From IMG/VR virus record IMGVR_UViG_3300013094_000106, positions 1 to 43,490 of that record: a stretch of DNA of 43,490 bases. The stretch is one strand, 5' to 3'. This stretch comes from a virus. This document shows, piece after piece, positions 7,584-15,045 of the stretch (positions are counted from its first letter, which is position 1; every line of letters begins with the position of its first letter). The notes beneath the pieces were generated by a model. That model had not been told where the DNA came from, made no database searches, and saw nothing but the letters and a program-made list of their open reading frames with translations. The translations under genes and the position numbers were made by a program.

Positions 7584-8477
7584 TCAACCGGTTTGTTGCT
7601 CTGCAAATCGTAGATCTTTTTTGCTGACCGAGGCAATGAGTTTGAAGTCTGAACTGACCGGGCAAAATTTACATTGTGCTAGCGGTTGATCTAGATTGGC
7701 CAAAAATTCAGCACCTCTAGTTTCAAATTCATCAGCACACAAGGGCCGATAGGCATTTATTAACTCTCGATCTTGATCTGATAGGTCAAAATGAAACTGT
7801 TGATCAAATTCTGGAAACAGGGCTACTGGGCCGCACTTGTATAACTTGCCGCGAATAAAATGATAATTTTTGTATTTGGCAAATCCACAGTTGTCGTGAG
7901 CCTTTTTGGGATCACTGTTGTGCAAGGTATAGCCACCAGCGCCGTTGGAGATAACCGAGCTTTGATAGAATCTGTGATGTGACCACATGGGAACAATTAT
8001 GCCATTTCGATCCATCCACATGATGTCAGCATGATACTTGTTGAGAACATGTGGACCATCAATGCGAGTTACAGGTTCCTTGAGAAACTGACGCACTTCG
8101 GCATCAATTTCGTCTATCTTGTTGGGGTTATGCCAGCTTATGCTTAACCAGTTGCCGTTGTTGCGTAAAAATTCATACAACCCCTTTACCTTGTTGATTC
8201 TGGTGCCATTAGTAAGTATCTGCACCTTGACGCCAAATACTTGATTGATGCCGCGAACCCATTCCAGTATGTCGGGGTTCAACAAGGGCTCGCCACCCAG
8301 TATCACAGCCTGACCAATTTCAACATGTTGAGCCCATTGCTGATATTCTTGTTCGTGGTCTGACCAACGTTGCCACCCAGAGAAATTAAAATTGTTGAAT
8401 CTATTGCAACCGTCGCAGGTCAAGTTACACACATTGGTGATGTAGAATTCAACCTTGGGTAGGAAATGTTTGGTCAT
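7584..8477 (-). CDS. Radical SAM protein with SPASM-like C-terminal Cys
   Basis: 297 aa. The radical SAM motif comes almost at the N-terminus (VCNLTCDGC; Cys 17, 21, 24), so this one lacks the N-terminal twitch domain of its five relatives in the window. VILGGEPLLNPD is the GGE motif. C-terminal Cys in NCGFAKYK, LYKCGPVALF and AQCKFCPVSS suggest a SPASM or twitch domain binding one or more auxiliary clusters. Reaction unknown; SPASM-type members often modify peptides or sugars. It follows a 7-bp hairpin and a TAAATA motif, and the next gene is the secreted peptide operon. No good SD precedes the ATG. Confidence 0.88.
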   Translation of the reverse strand: MTKHFLPKVEFYITNVCNLTCDGCNRFNNFNFSGWQRWSDHEQEYQQWAQHVEIGQAVILGGEPLLNPDILEWVRGINQVFGVKVQILTNGTRINKVKGLYEFLRNNGNWLSISWHNPNKIDEIDAEVRQFLKEPVTRIDGPHVLNKYHADIMWMDRNGIIVPMWSHHRFYQSSVISNGAGGYTLHNSDPKKAHDNCGFAKYKNYHFIRGKLYKCGPVALFPEFDQQFHFDLSDQDRELINAYRPLCADEFETRGAEFLANLDQPLAQCKFCPVSSDFKLIASVSKKDLRFAEQQTG

Positions 8478-8484
8478 GTTGTGG

Positions 8485-8509
8485 TCAGACTAGTAGAGTC
8501 TGATATTTA
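8485..8509 (-). promoter_or_regulatory. Hairpin adjoining a late-type promoter motif
   Basis: A perfect 7-bp inverted repeat TCAGACT-agtag-AGTCTGA (8485-8503) directly abuts TAAATA (8509-8504, minus strand). It sits between the stop of the 111-aa ORF (8522) and the ATG of the rSAM gene (8477). It may end the upstream message, although no U-run follows, or it may form a 5' structure on the rSAM message. Confidence 0.45.
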
Positions 8510-8521
8510 CGATTGATACAA

Positions 8522-8857
8522 CTACTGGCGACGTTTCATGGCCGCTTTGGCGTTTGAATCCACCACGGCACGAGCCTGATCCACACTCATTCCTGTGTCG
8601 GCTTCGGTATTGCCTTTGAAGCGCACCACATTGGATCCAGGATCCAAAGGTTCTAAGATATTGCTGAGAGGTTCTTGGCTGATCAAGTCACCAAGATTGT
8701 CTGGAGTAATGTTTACACCCAAACTCTTGGCCAGATCAATAAAGGCTGTTTGACTGATTTGTTTTTGAGCGGTTTCGTCTTCACTACGCCCAAGCAAAAA
8801 CTGGCTCAAGGCGGCCAGTTTCTGTGTGTTGACTTCGGCTACTTCGCGTATCAACAT
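8522..8857 (-). CDS. Hypothetical protein, 111 aa, probable late gene
   Basis: Not recognised by function. A soluble, mostly helical sequence beginning MLIREVAEVNTQKLAALSQFLLG and ending in a basic tail (NAKAAMKRRQ). The middle contains ISQTAFIDLAKSLGVNITPDNLGDLI, which resembles small head-associated proteins of marine T4-like phages, though I cannot name a family. Its ATG overlaps the stop of the upstream coiled-coil gene (TAATG), so it is translationally coupled and probably expressed late. No signal peptide or membrane segment. Confidence 0.72.
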   Translation of the reverse strand: MLIREVAEVNTQKLAALSQFLLGRSEDETAQKQISQTAFIDLAKSLGVNITPDNLGDLISQEPLSNILEPLDPGSNVVRFKGNTEADTGMSVDQARAVVDSNAKAAMKRRQ

Positions 8858-9744
8858 TATCTACGTTCGCGACCAAGACCAGTGGGTTCGGCACCAGGAA
8901 TTTCTTCTTCTTCTGGAGCAGGCAATTCGGCACCAGGAATTTCTTCTGCGCCTGGCTCACCTGCAGGCATGCCCATGTCAGGTGCAGTCATGTCTTGACC
9001 TGGCACCACAGGAGCTTGACCAGTTACCACACCCAGAGCTGATTCTAACTGTTGTTTGCTGGCTTGCAAGTTCTGAACTAGGCCACCCAATGCAGCGCTG
9101 GCATCGGTATTGAATTGTGCGCTTTGGTCTACGCCAATTTCGTTTTTGATTTGGTCACACAGGGCTGGCAGGTCTTTGAACTGCATGCTGGTAACCTGTT
9201 CAATCATCTTCTGCACTTGATCAACCATGTCCTGGCTGGCCAAGACCACTTGAGCCTGTTGAATTTCACTGGCTTCACGCAGGCGACGACTCAAACGACT
9301 TTCAGCCATGCCCAAAGTAGGGTTGTTCATTTGCTTCTGTTTTTCAGCAATCTGTGCCTGCAACTGTTTGATTTCGTCTTGTAGTGTGCGTTTCTTTTGT
9401 TGTTGTTGCACCGACAACATGGCTGCGTTTTTTGATGCATCTGCAGGATTGCTAGATTGTTGTGTGCCGGTCTGTGGTGTTGGATTTGGCTGACCATCTT
9501 CGCGTATGCGAGCAGTCAAGGCCTGTTCCATTACAACCAGTTTTAAATAGTTGGGATTCTGTTCACTACGATGGAACTCAGGAGTGCGACGATGTTCAGC
9601 GATCAAGGTGCGAACACGTTTGAGCATGTTGCGTGCCTGTACAGGGGAAACATGTTCAAATTTAATGCTATTACCAAAGTAACTTTCGAATACTTTAGCG
9701 GCTTGTTTTGTTGGGCTGACTACGGCCAGTTCGTTGAGTTTCAT
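8857..9744 (-). CDS. Coiled-coil protein with Pro/Glu/Gly-rich tail, probable virion-associated
   Basis: 295 aa from the ATG at 9744. I prefer it to an upstream start at 9807 because GAGG precedes it and a TAAATA late motif sits at 9768-9773, between the two candidates. Residues 1-90 are a conserved-looking helical domain (MKLNELAVVSPTKQAAKVFESYFG, then RNMLKRVRTLIAEHRR). A Q/K-rich coiled coil follows (QQQQKKRTLQDEIKQLQAQIAEKQKQ). The C-terminal ~60 aa are acidic and Pro/Gly-rich with a repeated EEIPGAE motif. It could be a scaffold or internal head protein; this is inference from composition and late context. Confidence 0.72.
   Translation of the reverse strand: MKLNELAVVSPTKQAAKVFESYFGNSIKFEHVSPVQARNMLKRVRTLIAEHRRTPEFHRSEQNPNYLKLVVMEQALTARIREDGQPNPTPQTGTQQSSNPADASKNAAMLSVQQQQKKRTLQDEIKQLQAQIAEKQKQMNNPTLGMAESRLSRRLREASEIQQAQVVLASQDMVDQVQKMIEQVTSMQFKDLPALCDQIKNEIGVDQSAQFNTDASAALGGLVQNLQASKQQLESALGVVTGQAPVVPGQDMTAPDMGMPAGEPGAEEIPGAELPAPEEEEIPGAEPTGLGRERR
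8887..8947. repeat. 22-nt exact direct repeat inside the coiled-coil gene
   Basis: The same 22 nt occurs at 8887-8908 and 8926-8947 (offset 39 nt, in frame). It encodes the repeated EEIPGAE motif in the acidic C-terminal tail. This is probably replication slippage giving a variable tail. Confidence 0.85.
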
Positions 9745-10192
9745 TATCAAATCCTCGTTGTTGACAATATTTAGCCCAGTTGACACATTTGGACAATTGA
9801 TTTTCAAGCAATTTTTTCTGTATGATCTTGCTTTCTAACTTGGTCAGTATAATTTCGCGCAGAGCTGGATCGTTACTGTGATCGCCCACTGCGGCACGGG
9901 CATTGATATCGTTGGTTAGAGCTGTGAGTTTGTTGTCTATGGTCAATATTTCACGGGCAGTATTGAAACTGCTCTGTTTGTCGGCTATGCACCAGCTGAG
10001 TGCATGGCGTGTGTTACTGAAAATGCCCACGTCTGTAGCACTGCAAAATACCTGATAACCTGGGCGCATGGGAACAATCTTGTATCTTCCAAACACTTCA
10101 TATTCGCCCAGATCATTTTGCCACAACAGGTTAGGAACAATGTCCTTGAACTCCTGTTTCAACATGCGTTCAAATTCTTGGTCTGGCTTCAT
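9695..10192 (-). CDS. Hypothetical protein, 165 aa
   Basis: Function not recognised. The N-terminal half forms a compact alpha/beta pattern (NDLGEYEVFGRYKIVPMRPGYQVFCSATDVGIFSNTRHALSWCIADK); the C-terminal half is helical with Cys at KCVNWAKYCQQRG. I have the impression that similar ORFs occur in marine T4-like phages, but I cannot assign a role. Its start overlaps the upstream membrane protein stop by 4 nt. Its 3' end runs 50 nt into the start of the next gene, an unusually long overlap that also contains that gene's SD and late motif. Confidence 0.72.
   Translation of the reverse strand: MKPDQEFERMLKQEFKDIVPNLLWQNDLGEYEVFGRYKIVPMRPGYQVFCSATDVGIFSNTRHALSWCIADKQSSFNTAREILTIDNKLTALTNDINARAAVGDHSNDPALREIILTKLESKIIQKKLLENQLSKCVNWAKYCQQRGFDNETQRTGRSQPNKTSR
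9768..9773 (-). promoter_or_regulatory. Late-type promoter motif
   Basis: The minus strand reads GGGCTAAATATTG, 23 nt before the ATG at 9744, inside the 3' end of the 165-aa gene. It leaves a short leader carrying ACGAGG as ribosome-binding site for the coiled-coil protein. Confidence 0.55.
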
Positions 10193-10455
10193 TTAAGCAG
10201 CACATAATGCATTATGAGCCAGCCACAGGTGGCAATTAGAAATCCAATGATACCAACACCCCAGGCCATGATTTGATCATTGCGCTTGTCGGCCATACGA
10301 GCCACTGTGTCTTTGACTTCTTTGACCATGGTGCAGAGATCGGTGATGTGATCACCCAACACTGACATTTTGTCTTCGAGTGCGTTGTAGCGTTCGGCAC
10401 ACAGCTCCACGTGTGCTTCCAAGCTCTTCTTTTCAATTTCAGTGGTTTCTAACAT
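10189..10455 (-). CDS. Coiled-coil plus C-terminal transmembrane protein (XhlA-like layout)
   Basis: About 88 aa from the ATG at 10455. A GTG further upstream (10479) would lie within a few nt of the predicted late transcript start, so I prefer the ATG, which has AAAGAG upstream. Residues 1-60 are a charged heptad-like coiled coil (KKSLEAHVELCAERYNALEDKM, then DHITDLCTMVKEVKDTVARM). The C-terminus is one hydrophobic helix (WGVGIIGFLIATCGWLIMHYVLL). This layout recalls XhlA-type haemolysin/holin-associated proteins, so a role in lysis or membrane anchoring is plausible but unproven. Confidence 0.7.
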   Translation of the reverse strand: MLETTEIEKKSLEAHVELCAERYNALEDKMSVLGDHITDLCTMVKEVKDTVARMADKRNDQIMAWGVGIIGFLIATCGWLIMHYVLLK

Positions 10456-10492
10456 GTTATTCTCTTTATCCAGTGGCACTGCGGCCTATGAA

Positions 10493-10918
10493 TTATTTAT
10501 GTGTCAAGGGCGCAAACCAGATGTTTTGTTTTGGACCGGTTGTGATCAAAATTGATTCAATATCTGGGTCGTTATTGAGTTCGCACAACATGGGCACACC
10601 ATCGGCATCTGATCGCAACACGGCCACAGGATCTGCTTCGTCGCCATACACGCCGTCGTATTCGGTTTCAAATTCAAACATCCAACGAGTGCTGTTTTGA
10701 TCTGTTATGGGATTGGTGAGATCAAACAACTGAGTGCGCAGACTTAAAATTTGTGTAATGGTTTCCCAGTTACGTTGTTGATTCCTACTGCGGTTCCAGG
10801 ATTCCATGTCGTGTATGTTCTGGCCGGCCAGATCCTGAAATGGAAGACGAGCTGATTTGAAATGCCCGGTCACTCCGGTAGCTGTAATATCAAACAGGGT
10901 CTGGCATACAAATTTCAT
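10493..10918 (-). CDS. Hypothetical protein, 141 aa
   Basis: Not assigned. The sequence (MKFVCQTLFDITATGVTGHFK, then NRSRNQQRNWETITQILSLRTQLFD) is soluble, with a C-terminal acidic beta-rich part (MFEFETEYDGVYGDEADPVAVL). From memory, ORFs beginning with a similar FDIT-TGVTGH stretch occur in marine T4-like phages, but I know of no established function. It overlaps the upstream 84-aa gene by 4 nt and is transcribed with it from the late motif at 11175-11180. Its stop overlaps the late motif of the next gene. Confidence 0.75.
   Translation of the reverse strand: MKFVCQTLFDITATGVTGHFKSARLPFQDLAGQNIHDMESWNRSRNQQRNWETITQILSLRTQLFDLTNPITDQNSTRWMFEFETEYDGVYGDEADPVAVLRSDADGVPMLCELNNDPDIESILITTGPKQNIWFAPLTHK
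10494..10499 (-). promoter_or_regulatory. Late-type promoter motif (ATAAATAA)
   Basis: ATAAATAA on the minus strand (10500-10493) overlaps the stop codon of the 141-aa gene and lies 38 nt before the ATG at 10455 of the membrane protein. It supports choosing that ATG over the upstream GTG. Confidence 0.55.
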
Positions 10919-11169
10919 TGACTCTTCTTTCCTAATTCATACATGATTTCGACTTGTTCGCACAGGCGATCCAGTTCAGGATCATTTTTTCTAGCACCAA
11001 ATATGTCGACCCAACGCTTTTCACGTTCCAGTTCAGCCAATTCCATCTGTAGTGATGGATCCTGACTGTGTAATTGTCTGGTGGCCGAACCAGGACGTCG
11101 AGCATACACTGTGCGTCCACCGTCGGGACTTTCGTATATGGTCACTTCGGTGATCTTGTCGGATGCCAT
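10915..11169 (-). CDS. Hypothetical protein, 84 aa
   Basis: Not assigned to a function. The short protein starts with a basic/polar beta-like part (EVTIYESPDGGRTVYARRPGS) and ends in a charged helix (ELAELEREKRWVDIFGARK, then LDRLCEQVEIMYELGKK). The ATG lies only 5 nt after the late motif TAAATA (11180-11175) and has no Shine-Dalgarno, so a leaderless or near-leaderless late message is predicted. It forms a coupled unit with the 141-aa ORF. Confidence 0.75.
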   Translation of the reverse strand: MASDKITEVTIYESPDGGRTVYARRPGSATRQLHSQDPSLQMELAELEREKRWVDIFGARKNDPELDRLCEQVEIMYELGKKSQ

Positions 11170-11174
11170 GCTAG

Positions 11175-11180
11175 TATTTA
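11175..11180 (-). promoter_or_regulatory. Late-type promoter motif, 5 nt before ATG
   Basis: The minus strand reads TTAAATACTAGCATG: TAAATA, five bases, then the ATG at 11169. In T4 the late start site falls about this far from TATAAATA, so the ATG would be at or next to +1. It follows directly after the UUCG terminator of the upstream gene. Confidence 0.65.
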
Positions 11181-11200
11181 ACTACAAAAAAATTTTCAAC

Positions 11201-11222
11201 AAAAAACCCGCCGAAGCGGGTT
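11201..11222 (-). terminator. Rho-independent terminator with UUCG loop
   Basis: On the minus strand AACCCGC-TTCG-GCGGGTT is followed by a T-run (TTTTTTG). The stem is GC-rich with a stable UUCG tetraloop, placed 24 nt after the stop of the 134-aa gene. This is the cleanest terminator in the window and suggests an abundant monocistronic message. Confidence 0.92.
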
Positions 11223-11245
11223 TAGTGCATACAAGTCAGTGACTA

Positions 11246-11650
11246 TTAAGAAACTAATGTTGTAAATGTAGCTGCGTTAGAAACGTTAGCTGTTGGGATA
11301 CCAATTGTAGCGTTAGCTGTTTGGCAAGCGGCAACAAACACAGAAGTGTTAGCAAATGCGCCAGTTGGATACACAGCAAAGTTGATAACTGCTGGGTTTG
11401 GACCAACTTGAACCATTGCAACTGTAGCTGTCTGTTGAACAGCTTGGATAACGTTAGCAACGTATTGATTGACACCACCTTGTGAAGCAAGGCTAGCGTT
11501 AGCTGTTACGCTGAAAAAGTCTAACTTAGGACCAGCAAAATTAGTAGGACCTTGAGCAGCAATGTTAGCTGTTTGTGCAACTGGTCCGTTTAATACGTCA
11601 GATGCAAATACTGGTTGTGAACCGCCAGAAACGATTGTGATATAAGCCAT
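11246..11650 (-). CDS. Putative abundant virion protein, 134 aa, Ala/Thr/Val-rich
   Basis: Not recognised by family. It starts MAYITIVSGGSQPVFASDVLNG, is nearly free of charged residues, and repeats the tripeptide TAN (TANIAA, TANASL, TANATIG, TANVSN), suggesting a beta-rich fold. Features of high expression: a full late motif (ATAAATAA, 11690-11697), a strong AAGGAG Shine-Dalgarno, a monocistronic unit, a strong UUCG terminator, and codon choice (GCT, AAC, GTT) more uniform than its neighbours. A head decoration or small tail/fibre protein would fit. That is inference from expression signals, not homology. Confidence 0.8.
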   Translation of the reverse strand: MAYITIVSGGSQPVFASDVLNGPVAQTANIAAQGPTNFAGPKLDFFSVTANASLASQGGVNQYVANVIQAVQQTATVAMVQVGPNPAVINFAVYPTGAFANTSVFVAACQTANATIGIPTANVSNAATFTTLVS

Positions 11651-11690
11651 TTTAAATCTCCTTAATATGTGGCCTCAGTGGGCCTACTTT

Positions 11691-11696
11691 TATTTA
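11691..11696 (-). promoter_or_regulatory. Strong late-type promoter of the 134-aa gene
   Basis: The minus strand reads CCATAAATAAAAG. About 40 nt of leader follow, including a short GGCC-CACTGA-GGCC hairpin, then AAGGAG and the ATG at 11650. This is the best-spaced late promoter/leader/SD combination in the window. Confidence 0.75.
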
Positions 11697-11719
11697 TGGC
11701 TTTTGGTAAAAATCGGGAG

Positions 11720-13609
11720 TTAGGTAGCAGGTTCTGGATTGTTTTGCGCACGATTTCCAGCGCTGAATCCAAAACGATTTACCAGTTTGGCGCGGCCTGC
11801 AGGAGTGGCTAAAACCCAGCCTTCATGTCCAGGTTCTTGACTGTCCAACTGTGCCAGCATGTCCATCTTGATCTCGTGCAACAACAAAAATGCTGTAAAG
11901 GCCGCAGAAATACCGTCCATATTGCTTCTAGGACTCTGTAGGTATTCCACTATGTTGTTGTACTTGCGTGGAGTTACATTTTGTTGTAGCCAGGCACCAA
12001 AATCTGACAGCAGATTGGCATAGTCTGTGGTAATGCGGGAATTCACATAGCGTTTGCAAAGTGCTGGTAGGTCACTCAACTGTGCAGATCTCAACTCGGT
12101 TGGATTAAATAGGCCATCGATGTCGGCTCCGTGTTGGCTGACCACTTGTCTCAGCTGTTGCACCAGTTTCCGATTGGGTGTTACATCCTTGATGTCCTTG
12201 ACCGATGGTTCAATGATCAACAGTCCCGGCACTGTATTCAATTTGACCTGCTGTATGGGTTCTGCTTGAGCATCAGCAGTTTTGTATCGGGTGTGTGCCG
12301 CAATTCCTACTTCGCTGGCGCCAATGGCCTGGCCCAAGCGACTGGCAACCGGAATACGATATTCTACAAAATTGGGTTTGAATTCATAGTTGCCTGACAC
12401 TGCTGGTGGAGTTTCTGTATACAACAGGTCGCCCTGTATGTAACCGCGAAACTTGGCCGGTGTTGCGGCTTCCAACATGGGCCACAGTTTTTGATAAATG
12501 CCAATCAATTCGCCACGCTCGCCACCACGCTGACTGATAATGCCGGCCAACTGTCGCATGCTGGTAGCACGTCCTTGATAACCCTTGGCACCAAAGCCGC
12601 TTTTGTCAGTCAGCACAAAGTTGCCTTGTTCGTCGCGTCCCCAAATGATGGCAGGTTTGCCATCCCACTTGACCGTGGTGTGCTTTCTGGTGTCTTTGGC
12701 TGTGTGGTTCATTATGCTCATGGCTTCTTCGATGCCACGTGTGCCACGGTCAAACACTAGATCTTCAATGTGTGGAATTCTTGCTTCGGCTTCCATCAAG
12801 GTGGCTTCAATCAATGGGCGCATGCCCTGATTCACAATGCGATCACGCAAGCGTGCCAGGAAGTTTACTTCGTTGTATTCGGTATAAGGATCAGCACTTT
12901 CCATGGTATCTTCTAAAAATGGCAAGCCCTCGCGTTCCATGTGCGCACGAAAGTCAGCCAACTTGGCGTCACGTTCTGGATCGGTGCTGAGTGCCTGTAG
13001 AATAGATTCTACGCTGGCCAGATCCTGTCTGGTAGCGGTCTTGTTCAACAGCATCTTGGCCACTTGGTCTGGATTGTTTGTAATTAAAGTGTTGGTTTCG
13101 CGATCAGCAATACCAGCCAATTGATTCAACTTGTAGCCCATGCTCTTGGCTATGCTGTTCATGAGCACGTTACGCTCACGGCCTTTGTGTTTTGAATCGG
13201 CTGGCATGGCGCCTAGAACAAATTTACTCCAAGGCACATCTTTTAAAAACATAAAGTCGGTCTGAACATAGCCGCGATCTGGGCGACCGTCAATGGGCGT
13301 TTTGAAATGCACCGCAGTGCCAGATTTTTTTACATATTCTTCAGGTTTGAATCCCTGACTCGCGGCCCAGGATCGTAGTTGCGCTTCCAGTTGTTCTTTG
13401 CTTACTTGATTAGCATCCACAGCAATATCCAGGTCGCCTGAAGTGTCCTTGATGCCGGTTGAACCCAGGGTGTTGTTTTGTAGATCCAGGTCTGGTAACA
13501 TTTGTTCCAGCCAGGCCAAGGTAGGTTTAACGTCGGTCTGATTGATACGCTGTGTTACTGCACGACCGTCGGCATCTTTAAAAACGTTACCACCTTCTAG
13601 AATTTTCAT
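11720..13609 (-). CDS. Two-domain protein: pol-beta-type nucleotidyltransferase plus KxDG ligase-like domain
   Basis: 629 aa. Residues 49-118 carry the pol-beta superfamily pattern: GSTG (49-52), SGDLDIAV with D59 and D61, and a third Asp in YVQTDFMF (D118). Residues 311-400 resemble a covalent nucleotidyltransferase (ligase/capping) core: TVKWDGKPAII (KxDG, Lys 314), then FRGYIQGDLLY (about 388-397) as a possible motif III. Motifs IV and V are not evident, so activity is uncertain. From memory, similar long ORFs occur in marine T4-like phages as uncharacterised proteins. The ATG overlaps the upstream gene by 4 nt, and late neighbours suggest it may be packaged. Real substrates are unknown. 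Confidence 0.8.
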   Translation of the reverse strand: MKILEGGNVFKDADGRAVTQRINQTDVKPTLAWLEQMLPDLDLQNNTLGSTGIKDTSGDLDIAVDANQVSKEQLEAQLRSWAASQGFKPEEYVKKSGTAVHFKTPIDGRPDRGYVQTDFMFLKDVPWSKFVLGAMPADSKHKGRERNVLMNSIAKSMGYKLNQLAGIADRETNTLITNNPDQVAKMLLNKTATRQDLASVESILQALSTDPERDAKLADFRAHMEREGLPFLEDTMESADPYTEYNEVNFLARLRDRIVNQGMRPLIEATLMEAEARIPHIEDLVFDRGTRGIEEAMSIMNHTAKDTRKHTTVKWDGKPAIIWGRDEQGNFVLTDKSGFGAKGYQGRATSMRQLAGIISQRGGERGELIGIYQKLWPMLEAATPAKFRGYIQGDLLYTETPPAVSGNYEFKPNFVEYRIPVASRLGQAIGASEVGIAAHTRYKTADAQAEPIQQVKLNTVPGLLIIEPSVKDIKDVTPNRKLVQQLRQVVSQHGADIDGLFNPTELRSAQLSDLPALCKRYVNSRITTDYANLLSDFGAWLQQNVTPRKYNNIVEYLQSPRSNMDGISAAFTAFLLLHEIKMDMLAQLDSQEPGHEGWVLATPAGRAKLVNRFGFSAGNRAQNNPEPAT

Positions 13610-14757
13610 AGACCTTGAAAGCCCATCAAGATTAACAGGGCATCGGCCGCAGGATTGCCAGTTGAAGTGGCTCGTAAGTCGCCTGTTAACTGTTGTGCTA
13701 ATCTGCTAGCGGCTGGAAAGTTACGTATTAATTCTTCTGGTAACTCTTGTCGCATGCGTTGAGCCATTTCACGAGCATCCATGTTTTTTGAACTGTTAGA
13801 AGATGTCTGTGTAGTAGATGATTGATTGCTGGCCGATGTCTGAGAACTGGTGCCACCTGGTGCAGCATTTTGTGCAATAGCAGTCTGTTGCGTCAATTTC
13901 AACCATAGGTCTTTTTCATTTGGTGTAGCCACCGGTGCAGGTTTGGTCGCAGGTTCCTGTGCTGGTGTAGCCGCTGGTGTCCCTGGTGGAGCACCAGGAG
14001 GTGCTCCTGCGGTTGCTGTTGTTGCGGGTTCTGGTGTCGCTGTTGCTGTTGCTGTTGCTTTTGGTTGATTTGGATTGTTTGGGCTAGCAGTATGTTTTAC
14101 ACCTGTGGGTGTTGCCTGAGCTTGTCCACCTGTGCTTGTTGTTCCGGTGTCGCCCAACTGACTGGCCATTTGTCCAAACGCACCAGCTCCCGGAGATGGT
14201 TTATTTGCAGAAGCGGCTCCGGCCTTGGGCTTGGCATTGCCTGTTGCGGTTTTGGCTTTAGGGTTAGCTTTGGGCTTGGCATTGCCTGTTGCGGCCTGAA
14301 TTCGTTGTTGTAATTTTTCACGTTCGGCAGCAGTTGGGGCGCCGGGCTTGGCGGCACCGGTTACTTCAGCTTCGGTTACTCCGGTGGGCTGACTTAACTG
14401 TGCTACCAACTGTCGAATCTGTTGTTGATTAATAACGTTAGGCAAATAAACTCCGCCCAACATATTTTTGTTTACAAATGCCATCAAGGCCTGTTCATAC
14501 ATGCCAGTTTCGCGTGCATCTGGATTTGATCTTAACAGATCTTTTTCGTAGGATTTCCATGCACGATAAGTCTTGTCCGACAACATTTTTATTTGTTGTT
14601 GTCTAACAGGGTCTTGTTTTGCAGCCTGGTAGTTACCAGAACCAGACAATTTGTGTGTTAGTGCATTTGCGCCAGCTTGAGCGTGGCCAACCAATCCGCC
14701 CAAGGCAGAAGCGATTCCTTCATTTAACCTGGGTTGTGTTAGTTCATGAATTTGCAT
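13606..14757 (-). CDS. Hypothetical protein with long Ala/Pro/Thr low-complexity linker
   Basis: 383 aa. The N-terminal ~135 aa form a folded helical part (ALGGLVGHAQAGANALTHKL, then YRAWKSYEKDLLRSNPDAR). Residues ~140-320 are low complexity (TGNAKPKANPKAK, then ATATATATPEPATTATAGAPPG, then an S/T/Q-rich run). The C-terminal ~60 aa form a second helical domain (MDAREMAQRMRQELPEELIRNFPAASRLAQQL). A folded-linker-folded layout suits an internal head or tail-associated protein, but there is no family match. The ATG overlaps the upstream small gene by 14 nt. Linker DNA contains a 25-nt direct repeat. Confidence 0.75.
   Translation of the reverse strand: MQIHELTQPRLNEGIASALGGLVGHAQAGANALTHKLSGSGNYQAAKQDPVRQQQIKMLSDKTYRAWKSYEKDLLRSNPDARETGMYEQALMAFVNKNMLGGVYLPNVINQQQIRQLVAQLSQPTGVTEAEVTGAAKPGAPTAAEREKLQQRIQAATGNAKPKANPKAKTATGNAKPKAGAASANKPSPGAGAFGQMASQLGDTGTTSTGGQAQATPTGVKHTASPNNPNQPKATATATATPEPATTATAGAPPGAPPGTPAATPAQEPATKPAPVATPNEKDLWLKLTQQTAIAQNAAPGGTSSQTSASNQSSTTQTSSNSSKNMDAREMAQRMRQELPEELIRNFPAASRLAQQLTGDLRATSTGNPAADALLILMGFQGL
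14225..14294. repeat. 25-nt exact direct repeat in the low-complexity linker
   Basis: An identical 25-nt unit lies at 14225-14249 and 14270-14294 (offset 45 nt, in frame). It encodes the repeated ATGNAKPKA segment of the linker and is consistent with slippage expansion. Confidence 0.85.
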
Positions 14758-14992
14758 CAGTTTTTCTCACTGTTCTTGTAAACTTGCCAGGGTCTCGTTG
14801 ATTGATTGCATTGAGCAATTTGCGTTTGAGATTCTCAGCCTGCTCAGGAGCATAGGCTTCGTCGATCTGCTCAAGTAAACGTATGGCACTTGCAATCACA
14901 TTGCTGGCGCGATTTTCTATGACCTGGCGCTGATCGCGCTCGATATACATAGCATCTAATTCTTCCAGTAAGCTTCTAGTTTTCTTTTGCAT
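14744..14992 (-). CDS. Hypothetical small protein, 82 aa, charged helical
   Basis: Start taken at the ATG at 14992: AAAAGG precedes it and a TAAATA late motif is at 15013-15018, whereas the longer candidate at 15034 would begin upstream of that promoter. The protein is highly charged and helical (MQKKTRSLLEELDAMYIERDQRQVIENRA, then EQAENLKRKLLNAINQRDPGKF). No family recognised. It heads the operon that continues into the linker protein and the nucleotidyltransferase fusion, so a virion-assembly role is plausible. Confidence 0.7.
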   Translation of the reverse strand: MQKKTRSLLEELDAMYIERDQRQVIENRASNVIASAIRLLEQIDEAYAPEQAENLKRKLLNAINQRDPGKFTRTVRKTDANS

Positions 14993-15012
14993 TTTAGGCC
15001 AAACCTTTTTAT

Positions 15013-15018
15013 TATTTA
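15013..15018 (-). promoter_or_regulatory. Late-type promoter motif
   Basis: The minus strand reads CAATAAATAATAAAAAGG, 20 nt before the ATG at 14992. It separates the early primase-helicase operon (ending at 15046) from the late structural block. Confidence 0.6.
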
Positions 15019-15045
15019 TTGCGTTGTTACACAATTATATTCTAA

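Noticed and set aside
8826-9113. Plus-strand frames opposite the coiled-coil gene
   Set aside because: Low-complexity shadow of the E/P/G repeat; no start signals.
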